Below are positions 22,543-34,611 of a DNA stretch of 64,000 nt, one piece after another. A program made the translations under genes and the position numbers. Below the pieces are notes generated by a model. That model did no database searches. It saw only the letters and a list, made by a program, of their open reading frames with translations, and was not told where the DNA came from. Source of the stretch: Helianthus annuus (taxonomy: Eukaryota; Streptophyta; Magnoliopsida; Asterales; Asteraceae); NCBI RefSeq assembly GCF_002127325.2, contig NC_035435.2, positions 10,313,543 through 10,377,542 on the forward strand, in the 5' to 3' direction. Positions within the stretch are counted from its first letter, which is position 1. The number at the start of each line of letters is the position of its first letter.

Positions 22543-24279
22543 TTTATAATAGCTTTAGTTTCTTCTTGTTTTTGTTTTTGTTCTCAGGAAGTTGAGAAAT
22601 GGTTGAATTGTGTTTTATTTTCAGAACAAGTGTATTACTAGAAAGGTGTCAACGTGATGCGGCGTATGGCACAAATACTACCAGGGTGTGCATGATTCAG
22701 TCGGTTCGCATATTACCCTCAACCGAAGCCGAAATCGAAGTCATCGATTAGTCTATTTTATTAACCAATCGGTTTCGGCTTATTCGGTTAAATCGAAAAT
22801 ATTTTATTGAGTAAATTACAAGTTTTGTCCTTTATGTTTACACCAAATTGCAGGCGGTGTCCTTTGTCTTTAAAATTGATGGGTTTTATACTTAATGTTT
22901 CAAAATCTTGCATGGTATGTCCTTTGAGCCTAACCCAGTTTATTTATTTTTTTAAATTTGGTCATGTGCCATGAGGGCAGTTTTGTCATTTCACCATTCC
23001 AGGGGTTATTATGTAAATAATATATAGATAGGGACTATTTTATAAAAATAAAAAAAAATTTACCTGTTTCTTCTCTCTCTCTAACTTTCTCTCCCTCTTT
23101 CTTTTCTCTCTCTCTCTCTAAGTTCTCCACGTTCTCTCCGTTAAAAATCACTGCCGGAGTGGTGGGAGATGTACGATGGTGGGTTTAGCGGTGGTAGGAG
23201 GCCTACCGTGGTGGGTGGGTGACTGGGTGCTATGGTCACTACTAGAAAACTGCTACTATTCCCACGTCAATTTCCATAGGAAATCCGTGGGTAACTGCGT
23301 TTACCCACGGATTTCCCACGAAAATGGGCCGTGGGAATTCTGCTCGTGGGTAATTTTTTTCTGATGCATTTTCTACGGAATTTCCTACTCCTTTCCCACA
23401 CAAATGTTTCGTTAGAATTCTCCTACTTATTTCTCACGGAATTAAATTTCTTAACTTTCCAACGCATTTCCCACGTAATATTTATTTTTTAAAATTTTGT
23501 GCTTAAAACAATTATATTTATATTTATTATATAATATTTATATATTTTAATTTTCTAACAAAATTCCTACCAATCTTTTTTTTCTTCCTACACAATTACA
23601 ACGGAATGTACTCGTTTTTCCTACAAAGTTCCTACGAAATTTTTTTTCCTACACAATCCTAACGGACTATATTCTTTTTTCCTACGCAATTCCTACGAAA
23701 TTAGTATTTTCCCTACACAATTCCAACGGACCGTATATATTTTTCCTACGTAATTCCTACGAAATTAAGTTTTTTTCTTACGCAATTCAAACAAAATGTA
23801 TCTCTTTTTTCTTACGCATTTCTTACGCTGGAAAATAAAATAATTTTGTAGTGAAAAGGCTTTTCGGAAATACATATCAAGCTTATATACACCAATCGAA
23901 CATTTTCTAATCAACCCAATACACATTCAATTCGAAAACAAACCCGTCAAATTACAATCCTTTGTTGAATGCATAACAAACTACATTAAATTCCATAAAT
24001 AAACTACATATAATCTTATATAAGCTAAACTAACGAAATACCTAACTCACTAGAAAAATTTTGGCAACATCATCAACAAAAAATCTATATCATTATCCGT
24101 AGCTTCTCTTGTGTCGTGCCACATCTACAAATAAGAGTAAACAAAAAGAGTTATTACAAGCTGCAGCAAAAATGTAGTTAAATCATCAAGCTGCAGCAGA
24201 AATGTAGTTACATATTAAAAAAAAAAAAAAAATACTTGAGACTATTATATCGTAGAGAACGAAATTCTACATAACTAAC

Positions 24280-24663
24280 CTTGAGCAATTCGGGAATCTC
24301 GTCTCTGGAAGTAACAAGGACAATTAACCCTTTACCAACTCTTTATGCATGAAGTAATAATCTAAAATTTTGGAAAAAAATATGTAGAAACATAATATCA
24401 ATAAAATGAGATATCCAGTTGCATCAACAAATTTATTTAAAAATGTTGACCTTGTGCAAGATTGCGTTAGAGCTGTTTCCTTCCTTTCCTCCATTCAGTA
24501 GGAGCCCATTTCCAGTTTTAATGGCTAATGATGCAATCTGTTTAGTTAAAAAAAAATTAGAATTGCATGATAAAATAAGAAAAATATTTTTTCACTATAC
24601 CTGAACTAGAGCCTCAGGCCGAGACTCAAACAAAAAGAACACCCAAGGGAGACGACATCTTCT
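24280..24663 (-). pseudogene. P5CS exon fragments captured by the CACTA element
   Basis: Three minus-strand exons in the correct order. Exon a (about 24663-24601) encodes SSPLGVLFV, then after a small deletion FESRPEALVQ, and ends at a GTATAG donor. Exon b (24537-24451, 87 nt) encodes [20 protein letters not shown] and NSSNAILHK, with a CAG acceptor and a GTCAAC donor. Exon c (about 24344-24280) encodes VGKGLIVLVTSRDEIPELLK and ends at GTTAGT. These match the gamma-glutamyl phosphate reductase domain of delta-1-pyrroline-5-carboxylate synthetase, the proline-synthesis enzyme. Introns are kept, so capture was from DNA. Only a small part of the gene is present and exon a is frameshifted, so no enzyme can be made. 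Confidence 0.88.
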
Positions 24664-24737
24664 CTAAGATGAATCTGTCGGACAACTAACTGGATGCACA
24701 AATAGTCATCAAATAAAACACATTTAAGAGATAATCA

Positions 24738-24929
24738 TTACGGTGAACGTGTAAAGGATCTCAAATATGTCTGCAATAAAGTGTTTTTGCTATCATATTC
24801 CACCTGCTCACAAAGTGCTCCTAATATCCCCAATGCAAGCCTTACATCATCTCGGGTGACCCAACCTTCAATTCCAAAAGATAACCAGTTCATCATTTTC
24901 TTAGACCATTCCCAAACCAGATGAACATG
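24738..24929 (-). pseudogene. Second captured exon-like fragment, gene unknown
   Basis: A minus-strand stretch of 63 open codons reads VWEWSKKMMNWLSFGIEGWV, then TRDDVRLALGILGALCEQVE and LLQTYLRSFTRSP. A possible GTAATG donor follows. It is upstream of the P5CS exons in the same orientation but is not P5CS as I know it. The regular amphipathic composition suggests a helical-repeat protein. Unidentified. Confidence 0.45.
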
Positions 24930-27575
24930 TTATGTAGGTGGTATATGTTCTAAGTTTTAGCACAAACAACATATCTCATCCAACAAATAGTAAAAGACAA
25001 TTGCCATAAAAAAGGAAAAATATGCGGTGAAATTATCACTTCTGAATCAAAATTACCATCTTCGCAAATCCATATCGACCCAGGCGATTATCCATTTTTC
25101 TTTATCTATAATAGCAAGTGTCTTTAGGTGGTAATAACAGAAATTCATCATGATCAATCCATTTTTGAAATCTAATATGGCATACCCCTAGAACATGACA
25201 AGTAATCCATTTCAAAGAAAACCAACGGCACATGTAGTAGTTCACCTGAATGCCTCAACCATCATTTCTAATAATCATAGGAAGGGAGTAATTGTAAAAA
25301 TTGTTAATTACCTGAGCATTACAAACCAGCTCATTTCCATCTCCTCTCTCTCTCTCTCTTTCTCTAATCTCTAGCATTCCTCGAATTCCCTCATATACCC
25401 TACATATAGGCACATGCTTGTAGATCTACAACGATCATATGCTAACTTGAGCGTCAAAGGGTTCAAACAGTTCATTTTCGTCTTGACAACTCAAAGGTAA
25501 TTAAGATTCAAATATGCCATGGATATCAAATTACAAGCCTAAATATATATAAATAATAACAGGTTTTTTTGTAATATATTATAATGTATATAAAAATAAA
25601 TATATTATGAAGAAAATAATCCGAACTAAGCGGAGCTGAGTTACCAAGCGAGCCAAACCAAGCCAAGTCGGCTCGTTACGAGCCGAGCCGAGCTGGCTCG
25701 GCTCACTTTCAAACCGAGCCATGCCAAGCGAGCTTTTTCCGAGCTAAATCCGAGCGAGCTCCGAGCTGCGAGCTTTTTGACAACCCTAGTTAAGATCTGT
25801 ATTGTGTAAAATTCGATGTTGAAGGGTTCCATCACGTTGTATTGAGTGCAAATATATCATAACTAAGAATACAAGTCATATATGCTCTAATAGACCGTAT
25901 TAAGACATGTATTATAGATTCCTACGCTTTTTCCACGGAACTATTCAATATCTTCCTACGAATTTCTAACGAATTGTTAAAATGAAACGTTTTCTTAGAA
26001 ATTGCGTCGGAATTTTCCTACACATTTCCTACGGATATTAATTTAAAACCATTCCGTAGGAAATGCTTCAGTATTTCCGACAAATTTCCTACGGATATTA
26101 ATAAATTTGTTTTGAAAACAATATATAAAATGTATTACAATTTTTTTATCCATTCGGTGAGTAATTTGTCAGAATTTCCGACACACTTCCTACGGATAGA
26201 AATAAATTAATTTAAACATAACATATATTTTTAATATAATACAACTTTATATTTTAGTATCATTTATATTAGTTATTATGAATATTTTTTTAGGATAAAT
26301 TGGATTCCTACGCATTTCCTACTAATGATTAAAATGAAAACGAATTCCGTTGGAATTCCGTTTAAAATTTCCAACACATTTCTTACGCATACCGATTCCT
26401 ACAAATTTCTGACTAATAATTTAAATGAAAACGAATTCTGTTGGAAATGGGTGGGAAATTTCTGACACTTTTCCTATGCATAACAATTTGTGGCTTTTTT
26501 GTCACTTTTTTTGTCACAAAACTAAGACCCTTTCTTGTTCATCGGAATTTCGTGGGAAAAGTGTCGGTAATTTCGTTCGTAGGAAATATGTAGGAAATTT
26601 TAGTAGGAATAATAGCAATTTTCTAGTAGTGGGTGATGATGGGTGATGGTGACCATCACGCCATATGACACAAAACAAAAAACATGAACAACAATTGTTA
26701 AAGACAAAATAAGAAGCCAACAATATTAAATACATATAATAGTAAGTTATGAACACATTCTGATTCCCTATCTTCGTATCAAACACCACCAATTTCAAAA
26801 GTCTAAAAAAACCCCAAACAATGGTTCCAACTTCTAATTAAAAATTGATGCAATTCATTCAATTGCAGACAACAAACTTGATAACAAAAATGGCACCTAC
26901 ATTAATCATTCAAAAAATCCTAACCTAAAGATGGATCTCCTTCTAGATTTGCCACCGTCGTTGTGTCCAAATCCACTCCGTCTCCACCAGAACAACCGCC
27001 GTCAACCCGTCGTTATGTCCGAACACCTCCAGATCTCGCTGGAACAAGTTGGAGTATCCCCGTTGTTCACCCTCCTTCTCGCCACCACCGCTCCCCTTCA
27101 ACCAGATCTGATCAAGGTGACTCCCAACAAGTAATTGGGTGGGCGATCGGTTAGGGTTAGTGTTTGGATTTTTATTTGGAGGTCAAGTTTCAGGTTTTAA
27201 TGGAGGGTGGCGGCTTTGAAGGGAGAAAAGGGTGGAGTTAGGATGGAGGATGGTTGCTGGTGATATTAGAGAGAAGAGTTTAGTGAGAGAGAGGGTATGA
27301 GAGTGTGTGTGTGTGTGTGTTTTAGGTCTATATATTTTTTATTTATTTTGTTTTTTAATTAACATGTATTTTTAATTAAATGAGTAAAAGTACAAAACTG
27401 CCCTTATCTGACATGCACATGATCTAATTTAACTGAAAAAATAAACTGAATTAGGGTTAAAGGATAAAACGTGTAGCATTTTGAAACATTAAGTACAAAA
27501 CCCGTCAATTTTAAAGGCAAAAGACACCGCCTGCAATTTGATGTAAACATAAAGGACAAAATTTGTAATTTACTC

Positions 27576-28666
27576 TATTTTATTCGGTTCGTTATTAGCC
27601 AAAAGCAAATTTGTGCTAAAAGTTTTGCTTAGAAATACATGAAATTGAGGTATAAATACTTGAAATAGATGTATAAATACTTGTAATGGAAGTATAAGTA
27701 CAAGAAATAAAGGTATAAAATATGAAATATATGAAGTTGAGGTATAAAAGCTAGAAATATATAAAAATATGAATGGTTTGGTTTGTTTAATTTTGGTTAA
27801 ACGAGTGTACGAAAAAACGATAACCGTTTTTGGTTATTCGATTATCAGTTAATGGAGTTTTTGGTTAATTTTGATTCGACTTCGGTTAATGATTCAGTTA
27901 TTGAGCACTCCTAGATTTTGTTAATCGCTTAACATATCATTTTTTTAATTAAAAAACTATAGCAATAGTACTATACTAAAATTAAAGAGAATGAATTGCT
28001 TGTTTTTATGGTGTATTTTTTTAAATGTATCGTAAGTTTACTAATATTTATAGTATTAATATAAAAAAATACATGTTTAAATAGTAAAGTATTTCAAAAG
28101 TTGATATTCATTCCTTAAAAGATGATATTAATTCTTTAATATGATACGCGCATGAATTATGTTTTATTTTGTTAAGTCAAACTCGGCTCAAGTTGACCAG
28201 ATTCGATTCTTCGATTTTGGCCGTGGTTGACCGCGTTTGATTCGAGTAATTAAGCGGAGCAGCTGACCTTGTAGCAACTGCTTAGCCTCCAATACCTTGT
28301 TTTACAACATTGGTTTAAATAGGCTATGTTGCTGTAGATCGTTAGATTTTCCATTGGTTTCTTTCTAAATATATCACCACCAAATACTAAAGTTTTTTTG
28401 TTTTGTTTGAGAATTCTTCTTTATTACTTTGTAGAGCTTCCGAGTTTGTGAGTTGTGAGTCCGCATGTTTGAAACTTTCCGAGTTTGATGAGTCCGAGTT
28501 TGTGAGTTGTGAGTCCGCATGTTGGAAAATGGTTCTGATTTTGTGATCCGTCCGGCTTTATGTTTATATAACATGCGGTTTTTCGTTTTGGCGGATTATA
28601 ACATGAGGAATGCAAATCGCATACGCATCGTACTTTAATGCCAATTGTACGTTAACTAACCGCTAT
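27576..28666. other. AT-rich intergenic sequence with a 36-nt direct repeat
   Basis: No gene. A 36-nt unit (CCGAGTTTGTGAGTTGTGAG followed by TCCGCATGTT) occurs at 28439-28474 and 28493-28528. The stretch 27780-27915 is rich in CGGTTA/GGTTAAT motifs also seen at 22700-22795, so a torn low-complexity hAT-type repeat may surround the MULE. Confidence 0.5.
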
Positions 28667-30915
28667 ATATATTATATGCTTGTCATACCCTCATGGTTCA
28701 TAGTATACTAGATGATTACATATATACTTGCTACTATAAAATAGAAACGAGTGGGGTATTATCACAAACCCTAGTTTAAAACTTGGAGGACAATTAATTA
28801 AGAAATAAATACATTAAAAAAAGATGAAAAGTGAGTAATATGCGGAGTAAAGAATCATAACAAATCCTATATAAATGCTACTACACCAATGAACTTGTTT
28901 CTTACTGTTTTTGTTTTTTTTTTTCTCCAACAACAAATCACACAACAACACTATAACGCTACTCTTACCATAATCCACAGGTATTACTCTCATCGATCAA
29001 CATTTTGCTCTACGTTTTCATTGATTCTTTTTACTCTATTTCCAGATTTTGATTGTATTCTTTGTTTTCAATCAATATATGAACTGTATTCTGGTGATGT
29101 TTGTGTTCGATTTTGATATTATCTGTTAGTTACGGTATAATCTGATTTATGAACGGTTTCAGGGACTTCAATTCAGTAAAGAAGACAAAAAACTGAATCA
29201 TGAATTATAAGAGAGGAAGTACAGTGGAGGTATTTAATTTGCGACCAATCTTGGCGTTGTGCTCGAATAGTTTCTAGCAAAGGACACAACTACACCGTCA
29301 GATGTGTATCCCGGTTTTACTAGCAAAGATGATGTGGAACACATATCTGTAAAATCTATAAGACCTTGTCCTCCTTTGTTAGAAAGTTCAGAATCTTGGG
29401 TTCCTGGTGATGTGGCGGAAGTGTTTCACAATCTTTCATGGAAGATGGCAATCGTTTTGAAGGATATCGGTTTGCACCAGTTTATAGTCAGATTAGTTGG
29501 ATCTTCACAAGAGTTTGAAGTAACTAAATCAGAACTCCGTGTGAGGCAATCGTATCAAAATGGTAAATGGATTGTGACTGGCAAGGTTCCTAGCTAGTGA
29601 TCATAAAGAGGCAAATGGCCCCGAGCTTTTGAAGTATGGTACTCAAGACAACCATCTGTTAATGGCGTCGCGTATTGTTTCCTCTAAAACCCAAAAACGA
29701 GCTTCACCCTGCTGTGATTCTCAAGATGAAATGAAGAAAAAACGTGCACGAAAGTTAACAATGTGTGGAAAAGAGGGCAGGCGTGCCTTGGTGCAGGGAA
29801 CATCACCTGAAAAGGTGGATGATGTTGAATCCTCAAGTGGTAGTTGTAGCATTAATAGCTATAAACCGTATCATGGTTCTGGCTTTTGTGTTGAAGATAT
29901 TGAAGATCATGAAAGTGATGCAGAGTCTGTTTGTCAGTGTGGATATCATGAAGAAAGTCAAAGCCAAGGAACTGATGAATCAGGTGATAACAAGGCAGTG
30001 GCAGATGAAATTCATAGACTGGAGTTGCATGCCTACCGTTACACCATGGTGTCATTACATGCATCAGGACCCTTAAACTGGGAGAAAGAAACTATGGTAA
30101 CAAACCTTCGTATATCACTCCATATATCAAATGATGAGCATTTGATTATGTTAAAAAACTTACTTTCTGCTTCAGATAAACCTACAAAATTCAAGTCTTG
30201 AAACCTACAAAATTCAAATAACTGTAAAAAAAACAGTTGTACATTCACAGATTCACTCTTATTGTTATGAGGAACGAAGTTTATCTGTTTTTTGAACATT
30301 AATGTTAAAGGGGGTCTAGTATTTACTGCTTTGTGATTTTGTACAAGAGTAGAATCAGGCAAAATATTTACAATTTGTCACTGTTTTGTTTACTTATTAA
30401 ATTTGTCCAGATTTCATTAATACTTTATAGGATTTATACTATATGATAATTTCGCCTAAATCGCTGAGGAACAACCGGAACCATAACCAAAATAACATGA
30501 TGATAATTTTTTTTTTTTGGTAAAAGTGGACGGCACCCCAGTAAATTTTTTTGATAACCAAAAACTATTTACAACATACCCCAAGGAAGGCACCAACCCT
30601 ACACCATTCGCTATGGTCTAACAATTGGAACCTTACAAGGCCCCAACCATAAGCGAAACTAGACATTTAAAAAACAGCCTAATCTAGACTTAAAGCCACA
30701 ACCAGCCCAAGTCCAACATAAAAATAAATCTATACAATCAAGACCCATACAACCTAAAAGGCTAAGAAACAACCATAAACACAATATCAATCAAACAAAA
30801 ACAAAACAAAACAAACACCTAAACATAGAAACCAAAGATCCATATTGACTTCTTGAGCTTCCCGAAAAATTTGATCTTAACCAAAGCAGCAGCTTCATCC
30901 CCACTCCTCAACATA
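28667..30915 (+). repeat. Duplicated segment, copy 1 (partner 58516-62395)
   Basis: From CTTGTCATACCCTCATGG to about 30915 this sequence follows the segment at 58516-58614 plus 60258-62395. It includes promoter, 5'UTR intron, Tudor/ENT coding region and a downstream repetitive stretch beginning GGTAAAAGTGGACGGC. It is the same orientation, about 31 kb apart. Copy 1 lacks the MULE at 58615-60257 and so shows the empty site (ATTATCACAAACCC). Confidence 0.92.
29200..30201 (+). pseudogene. Decayed Tudor/Agenet-ENT gene, copy 1
   Basis: A paralogue of the intact gene at 60715-61704. It keeps a TATA box (TATATAAA at 28868-28875), a 5'UTR intron (28981-29162, CACAG/GTATTAC to TTTCAG) and the start ATG at 29200. 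Three small indels break it: a 4-nt insertion near 29235, a 5-nt loss after 29301 and a 4-nt insertion (CTAG duplicated to CTAGCTAG) near 29592, which also creates a stop. The remaining open pieces are 29304-29597 (Tudor part) and 29629-30201 (acidic middle and ENT domain, ending KNLLSASDKPTKFKS). The downstream piece could still make an ENT-only peptide from the ATG at 29629, but nothing shows that it does. Confidence 0.88.
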
Positions 30916-33180
30916 CCCATAACACAACAAGCCATACACCACATAACCAAAAAGATGTATCTAAATTCAATAACAAAATAAAAATCAACCAAAAGGATAT
31001 GATAACTTCGCAACATTTTCCATGTATTCTTGACCTTTAGCATCTTCCCATTTAATTCTATCCACTTCAACAGTCACAAACAACATCATCATGGAATTAA
31101 CAGCTAATAAAATAACCACAACAACCATCCTCATCCAAATACATAAACCAACCAAACCCATCTATATTCACCCAACCCATATCAGCTTTATCCTTTCCAA
31201 TTCCCATAATCAGTCGAATTCCCAAACAAACTCACCACACGTGAAAAAATATTGTTAATAAACATACCATGGAACATCATTAAGCAGCACCAACCAACCC
31301 TGGTGTGGTTTGGATATTGTTAAACTGAATTGGGTTTCCATTATAAAACCAATCTTTATATATTTTATAAATAAAATTATATGTATGGAACATTTTGTTA
31401 CAATTTTTATAAATAATCTATTACTTGTTTCTTCCTTTTCCTTCACAAATTAACAGACTTGTTCTTTATTTGGTCTGAAACCTAACTGGATTACTAACTG
31501 AAATAAGCTTAAATTGACCAGTTGGCTCATGAAACGATTAAACAAACCTGCTCCCCTTTAGTGAAGAAACTGAACCACTTGTAACTGAAACATAAATGAT
31601 GTGCTAGAAGTAGTTTAATAAAAACAACTATAAAACTAACCTAATCTAGACACTAAGTAATACTCTAGACTCTCTAAACTCGACTAAACTACTAACCGGC
31701 AAGTGAACCGATCGACTCTAGTAAAGCTAAGTAAGTCCGGGCCGGACATCGAACCCACGAGACTCTATTTAACTACGCTAACTACTCTATCTAGACTGAC
31801 ACGACACTTACCATTTTTATATTTTGGGGGGGGGGGGGGTTCTAAAATCCTAAGTTGCAATTTAAATGAAGTTACTAACTAAAGCAAACTTAAACCCGAC
31901 TGAAACTTTGAACTCAGTGATGACAAATGACTACCTAGGTTGGACTCCCAAATGTTATCGGATGGCTTTCTATTGGATGCTAATGTGATATAGAACCGGG
32001 GTCTTTAAATGCTAAACCCTAAGAGAAACCGAACAGGACTCCCGACCCTTCTCGGGAAGACACCCATGGAACTCTAAAAGCTGTTATGGACACCGGTTGA
32101 CTAGACTCCCTTACGGTTATCTAACTATCTAGAAAAGTTCCCTAAAATGACTAACTACCTCACAGTGGAAAGTCTAAGGCAACTATGGAACTCGATTTGG
32201 TTTAATAGACAATGATTCGACAAGACAACTAAAACAGGCTTCTTATAAAGACCTAATCCTAGCAATTTACCAACCCACAATGACTAGGATTAGTAGAATA
32301 TCCAAACTTATTTAAATCATGAAATTGTTTCTATGGTTTATTGGCCAATTCACCATAAAGTTACCCAAACCCGCAAGGGACCCGATAATCAACATAAACT
32401 CATTATATGAAAGACATTCATCAGAATCAATGATCAATGTGAAACAAATAATCAATCAATAAACATGAAAAGATACACACCAAATCATAGAACCGAAGTC
32501 GTTACTTTTCAAGATAAATCCATAAACATCATTAACATCCAATAAAAATCCAAACTTTAACTATTTGTTCATCTCAACCTAATTATCATTAAAAGAGGAA
32601 AACTAAGAAACAAGATAAACCGGGAAGACAAAACACGTTAAATCTTCAATCTGTATGCCTCTGACTCCTACCAAACGATTCCCGAGCTTCCTTGCCTTCA
32701 AAACCATGCTAAGTCAGCTGCTAAATGCGCCCAAGTTTGTCCAGATTCATCTAGGGTCGATTTGGATTGATAAAGTAATATTTATACATTTTCCTCAAAC
32801 CCAAACCCTACAGCTCACGAATCTCGCAGATAAAAAAAGCTTCTCGCCACCGGCAAGAGGCCAAGGCAATCCTGTCGCGCCCCGCGGCGCCTCAAAATCA
32901 GTCAACGAAGTCAACACCTCCTTTCGCGGGTACTTGGTTTCTTCATATTTTGGCTCGTTTTCTACCAGTTTCAGCTATTTCCATTAACCAAGACCTGCTA
33001 AACATAAATGGATAAAAAATATGTATATTCTAACTAAAAACAAAACAAAATCTAACGGAAATCGTACAAACTTTACAAGATAAATAGATGTATTTTACAA
33101 TACATCAATAAACAACTTCGATTGGTTTTATTGGACCGAGAATTATAAATCAAACATTGAACATTGTTATTGTTTATGTA
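30916..33180. other. Repeat-derived sequence without recognisable genes
   Basis: AT-rich DNA with a 14-base G run near 31826-31840. A GC-rich motif (CTGTCGCGCCCCGCGGCGCC, 32872-32891) is of the kind seen in Ty3 LTRs here, so part of 31600-33000 is probably LTR-derived. No termini, primer site or coding motifs could be fixed. Confidence 0.45.
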
Positions 33181-33249
33181 TAGGGTGTGCATATTGGTAC
33201 ACCATGTTGCATATTTGAACACCAAACCCTAACAAACCCTATCTTTACC

Positions 33250-33478
33250 TACGCTGCGTATAGAGTTATACGCAGGCACGCAGCGTATATAAACCATGGA
33301 TTTCAGAGCCTTATCAGCAATCATTGCACAGAAAACAAGGGTTTATATACGCTGCGTATAGCTCTATACGCAGCGTATATAAACCATAAGTTTTTTTGGG
33401 TCATTTTGGTAGGTTTGAGGCATCAGTTTTTCACAAAGTTTATATACGCTGCGTATAGAGCTATACGCAGCGTATATA
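33250..33478. repeat. Array of three ~38-nt palindromes at 97-nt spacing
   Basis: Two units are perfect inverted repeats with 18-bp arms (TATATACGCTGCGTATAG) and a 2-nt centre: 33344-33381 (centre CT) and 33441-33478 (centre AG). A first, damaged unit lies at about 33250-33290. Spacing from unit to unit is 97-98 nt and the unit edges continue as AAACCAT, so it is a tandem array whose unit contains a palindrome. Function unknown. Confidence 0.9.
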
Positions 33479-33559
33479 ACCTTTCAGAATTTTGTTTGGT
33501 CATTTGGTGTATTTGTGGTATAAATTCTCACCCGGTTCCAACGTTAAATCGCTTAAAAT

Positions 33560-33840
33560 ATATAACCGTTAACGTTATACCGATAATATTATATACGGTT
33601 AAAATTTTTTGATAGACGTATATATGGTTCGAATATATTATATTGTTAACGTTATACCGATAATATTATAAGTTTGTACATACAAACAAAAGTTATAATA
33701 TGACTAAATACTAAGGGTAGTCACGTCATAGTAAGATATACAATATAAGCATAAGTTTGTACATACAAACAAAAGTTATAATATAAGCATAAGTTTGATA
33801 GACGTATATATACTAAATACATAACAAAAGATAAAATACT
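33560..33840. repeat. Interleaved direct repeats
   Basis: GTTAACGTTATACCGATAAT recurs (about 33568 and 33647), and ATAAGTTTGTACATACAAAC with following AAAAGTTATAATAT recurs (about 33668 and 33751). GATAGACGTATATAT also occurs twice. No coding capacity. Confidence 0.8.
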
Positions 33841-33862
33841 ATGGCAGCTGCTCCTGCTGCTC

Positions 33863-34565
33863 CTACTGCTGATGCCATTCCGCAAGCAGAACGAAGTGTC
33901 GTGGAGGTAACCCCTCAGCTGTGAAAGCCTCTGCAGCTCTACAGCCATCCACTACACCACATACGTCAGCATGTAAATGTCCCGACGTAGCCACTGATAT
34001 GATGGGGCAGGACTGGGCCCAACATGTCGTGGGAACTAAGGTGCCCCGGGTGGTCCACACAGCTGTGGTGGCTCCGGAATGTACATGTCCGGCTCATGCT
34101 CCGGCACCTCCGGATCGCGTGGGGGATATACCGGTTCGGACTGTGTCGGTAACTGCGTAGGCACGTAAGGCTGGTCGTCCGCAGCCTTAAACCGCTTCCT
34201 GCATGGGAAATGTTTGGTAACGTGCATTCCCGATATTGTGTTCATCCCCATCCGCTACGGCTGTGTCGACTCGCCTACACGCGGGTCAGTGTCCGGGTGA
34301 TAGCCCAACGAAAGGGCTATCACAGTGACGTAGGCGCCATCGTATAATAATCTGCGCTCCTATCGATAATGCGCGGAGGCGAAGTACTGCGCCAACCCGG
34401 TGCGAGAGCGCACGGCCTCCTGTACATGAGGCAATATAGGAAAAACATGTCACCGCTCGTACACCACTCCCGACTCTTGTTTCGAGCGGTGATGGAAGTG
34501 GATATCATCTTGTGAAGATACCTGCACAAAAGGAAACCAGTCAGTAAATAATAATCAGACGACAT
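33863..34565 (-). pseudogene. Athila-like retrotransposon ORF1 relic
   Basis: Minus-strand fragments in shifting frames. 34565-34320 has YLHKMISTSITARNKSREWC, then FFLYCLMYRRPCALAP. 34251-34036 has MGMNTISGMHVTKHFPCRKR followed by a proline-rich tail. 34060-33863 is low complexity. The order resembles the C-terminal half of the ORF1 protein of Athila-type Ty3 elements. Several frameshifts; no LTR or pol found with it. Confidence 0.55.
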
Positions 34566-34611
34566 CGACTAAATAATAAAAAAAAAACAATATATCTCGT
34601 TGCGGATTTCG

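Larger units (their letters stand above)
23237..26631. mobile_element. Non-autonomous CACTA element carrying host exons
   Basis: It starts CACTACTAGAAAACTGCTA and ends TAGCAATTTTCTAGTAGTG, inverted copies of each other, with a 3-bp target duplication GGT on both sides (23234-23236 and 26632-26634). Both subterminal regions (23250-23830 and 25915-26610) are dense in variants of TTCCTACG/CCTACGAAAT in both orientations, the expected transposase-binding repeats. No transposase is recognisable. The centre holds exon fragments of P5CS and of another gene, on the minus strand. Confidence 0.92.
22809..27575. mobile_element. MULE family A, copy 2, split by a CACTA element
   Basis: The ends are the same inverted repeat as at 523-1897. 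The 9-bp target duplication TATTTTATT is perfect (22800-22808 and 27576-27584). Without the inserted CACTA and its 3-bp duplication the element is about 1,369 bp, close to the 1,375 bp of copy 1, though the interiors differ. The right interior (26930-27140) is proline- and serine-rich when read on the plus strand and could be captured coding sequence, but I cannot identify it. No transposase. Confidence 0.92.

Noticed and set aside
22680..27920. A hAT element enclosing the MULE (CAGGGTGTGCATGATTCAG on the left, GAGCACTCCTAG on the right)
   Set aside because: The ends pair poorly and no 8-bp target duplication is seen.
31725..31765. tRNA-like B box on the minus strand (GTGGGTTCGATGTCCGG)
   Set aside because: No A box, no cloverleaf and no A-tail or target duplication, so neither tRNA gene nor SINE is supported.
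33187..33612. 141-residue open frame across the palindrome array
   Set aside because: The frame follows the repeats (recurring YAAYR) and has no independent support.
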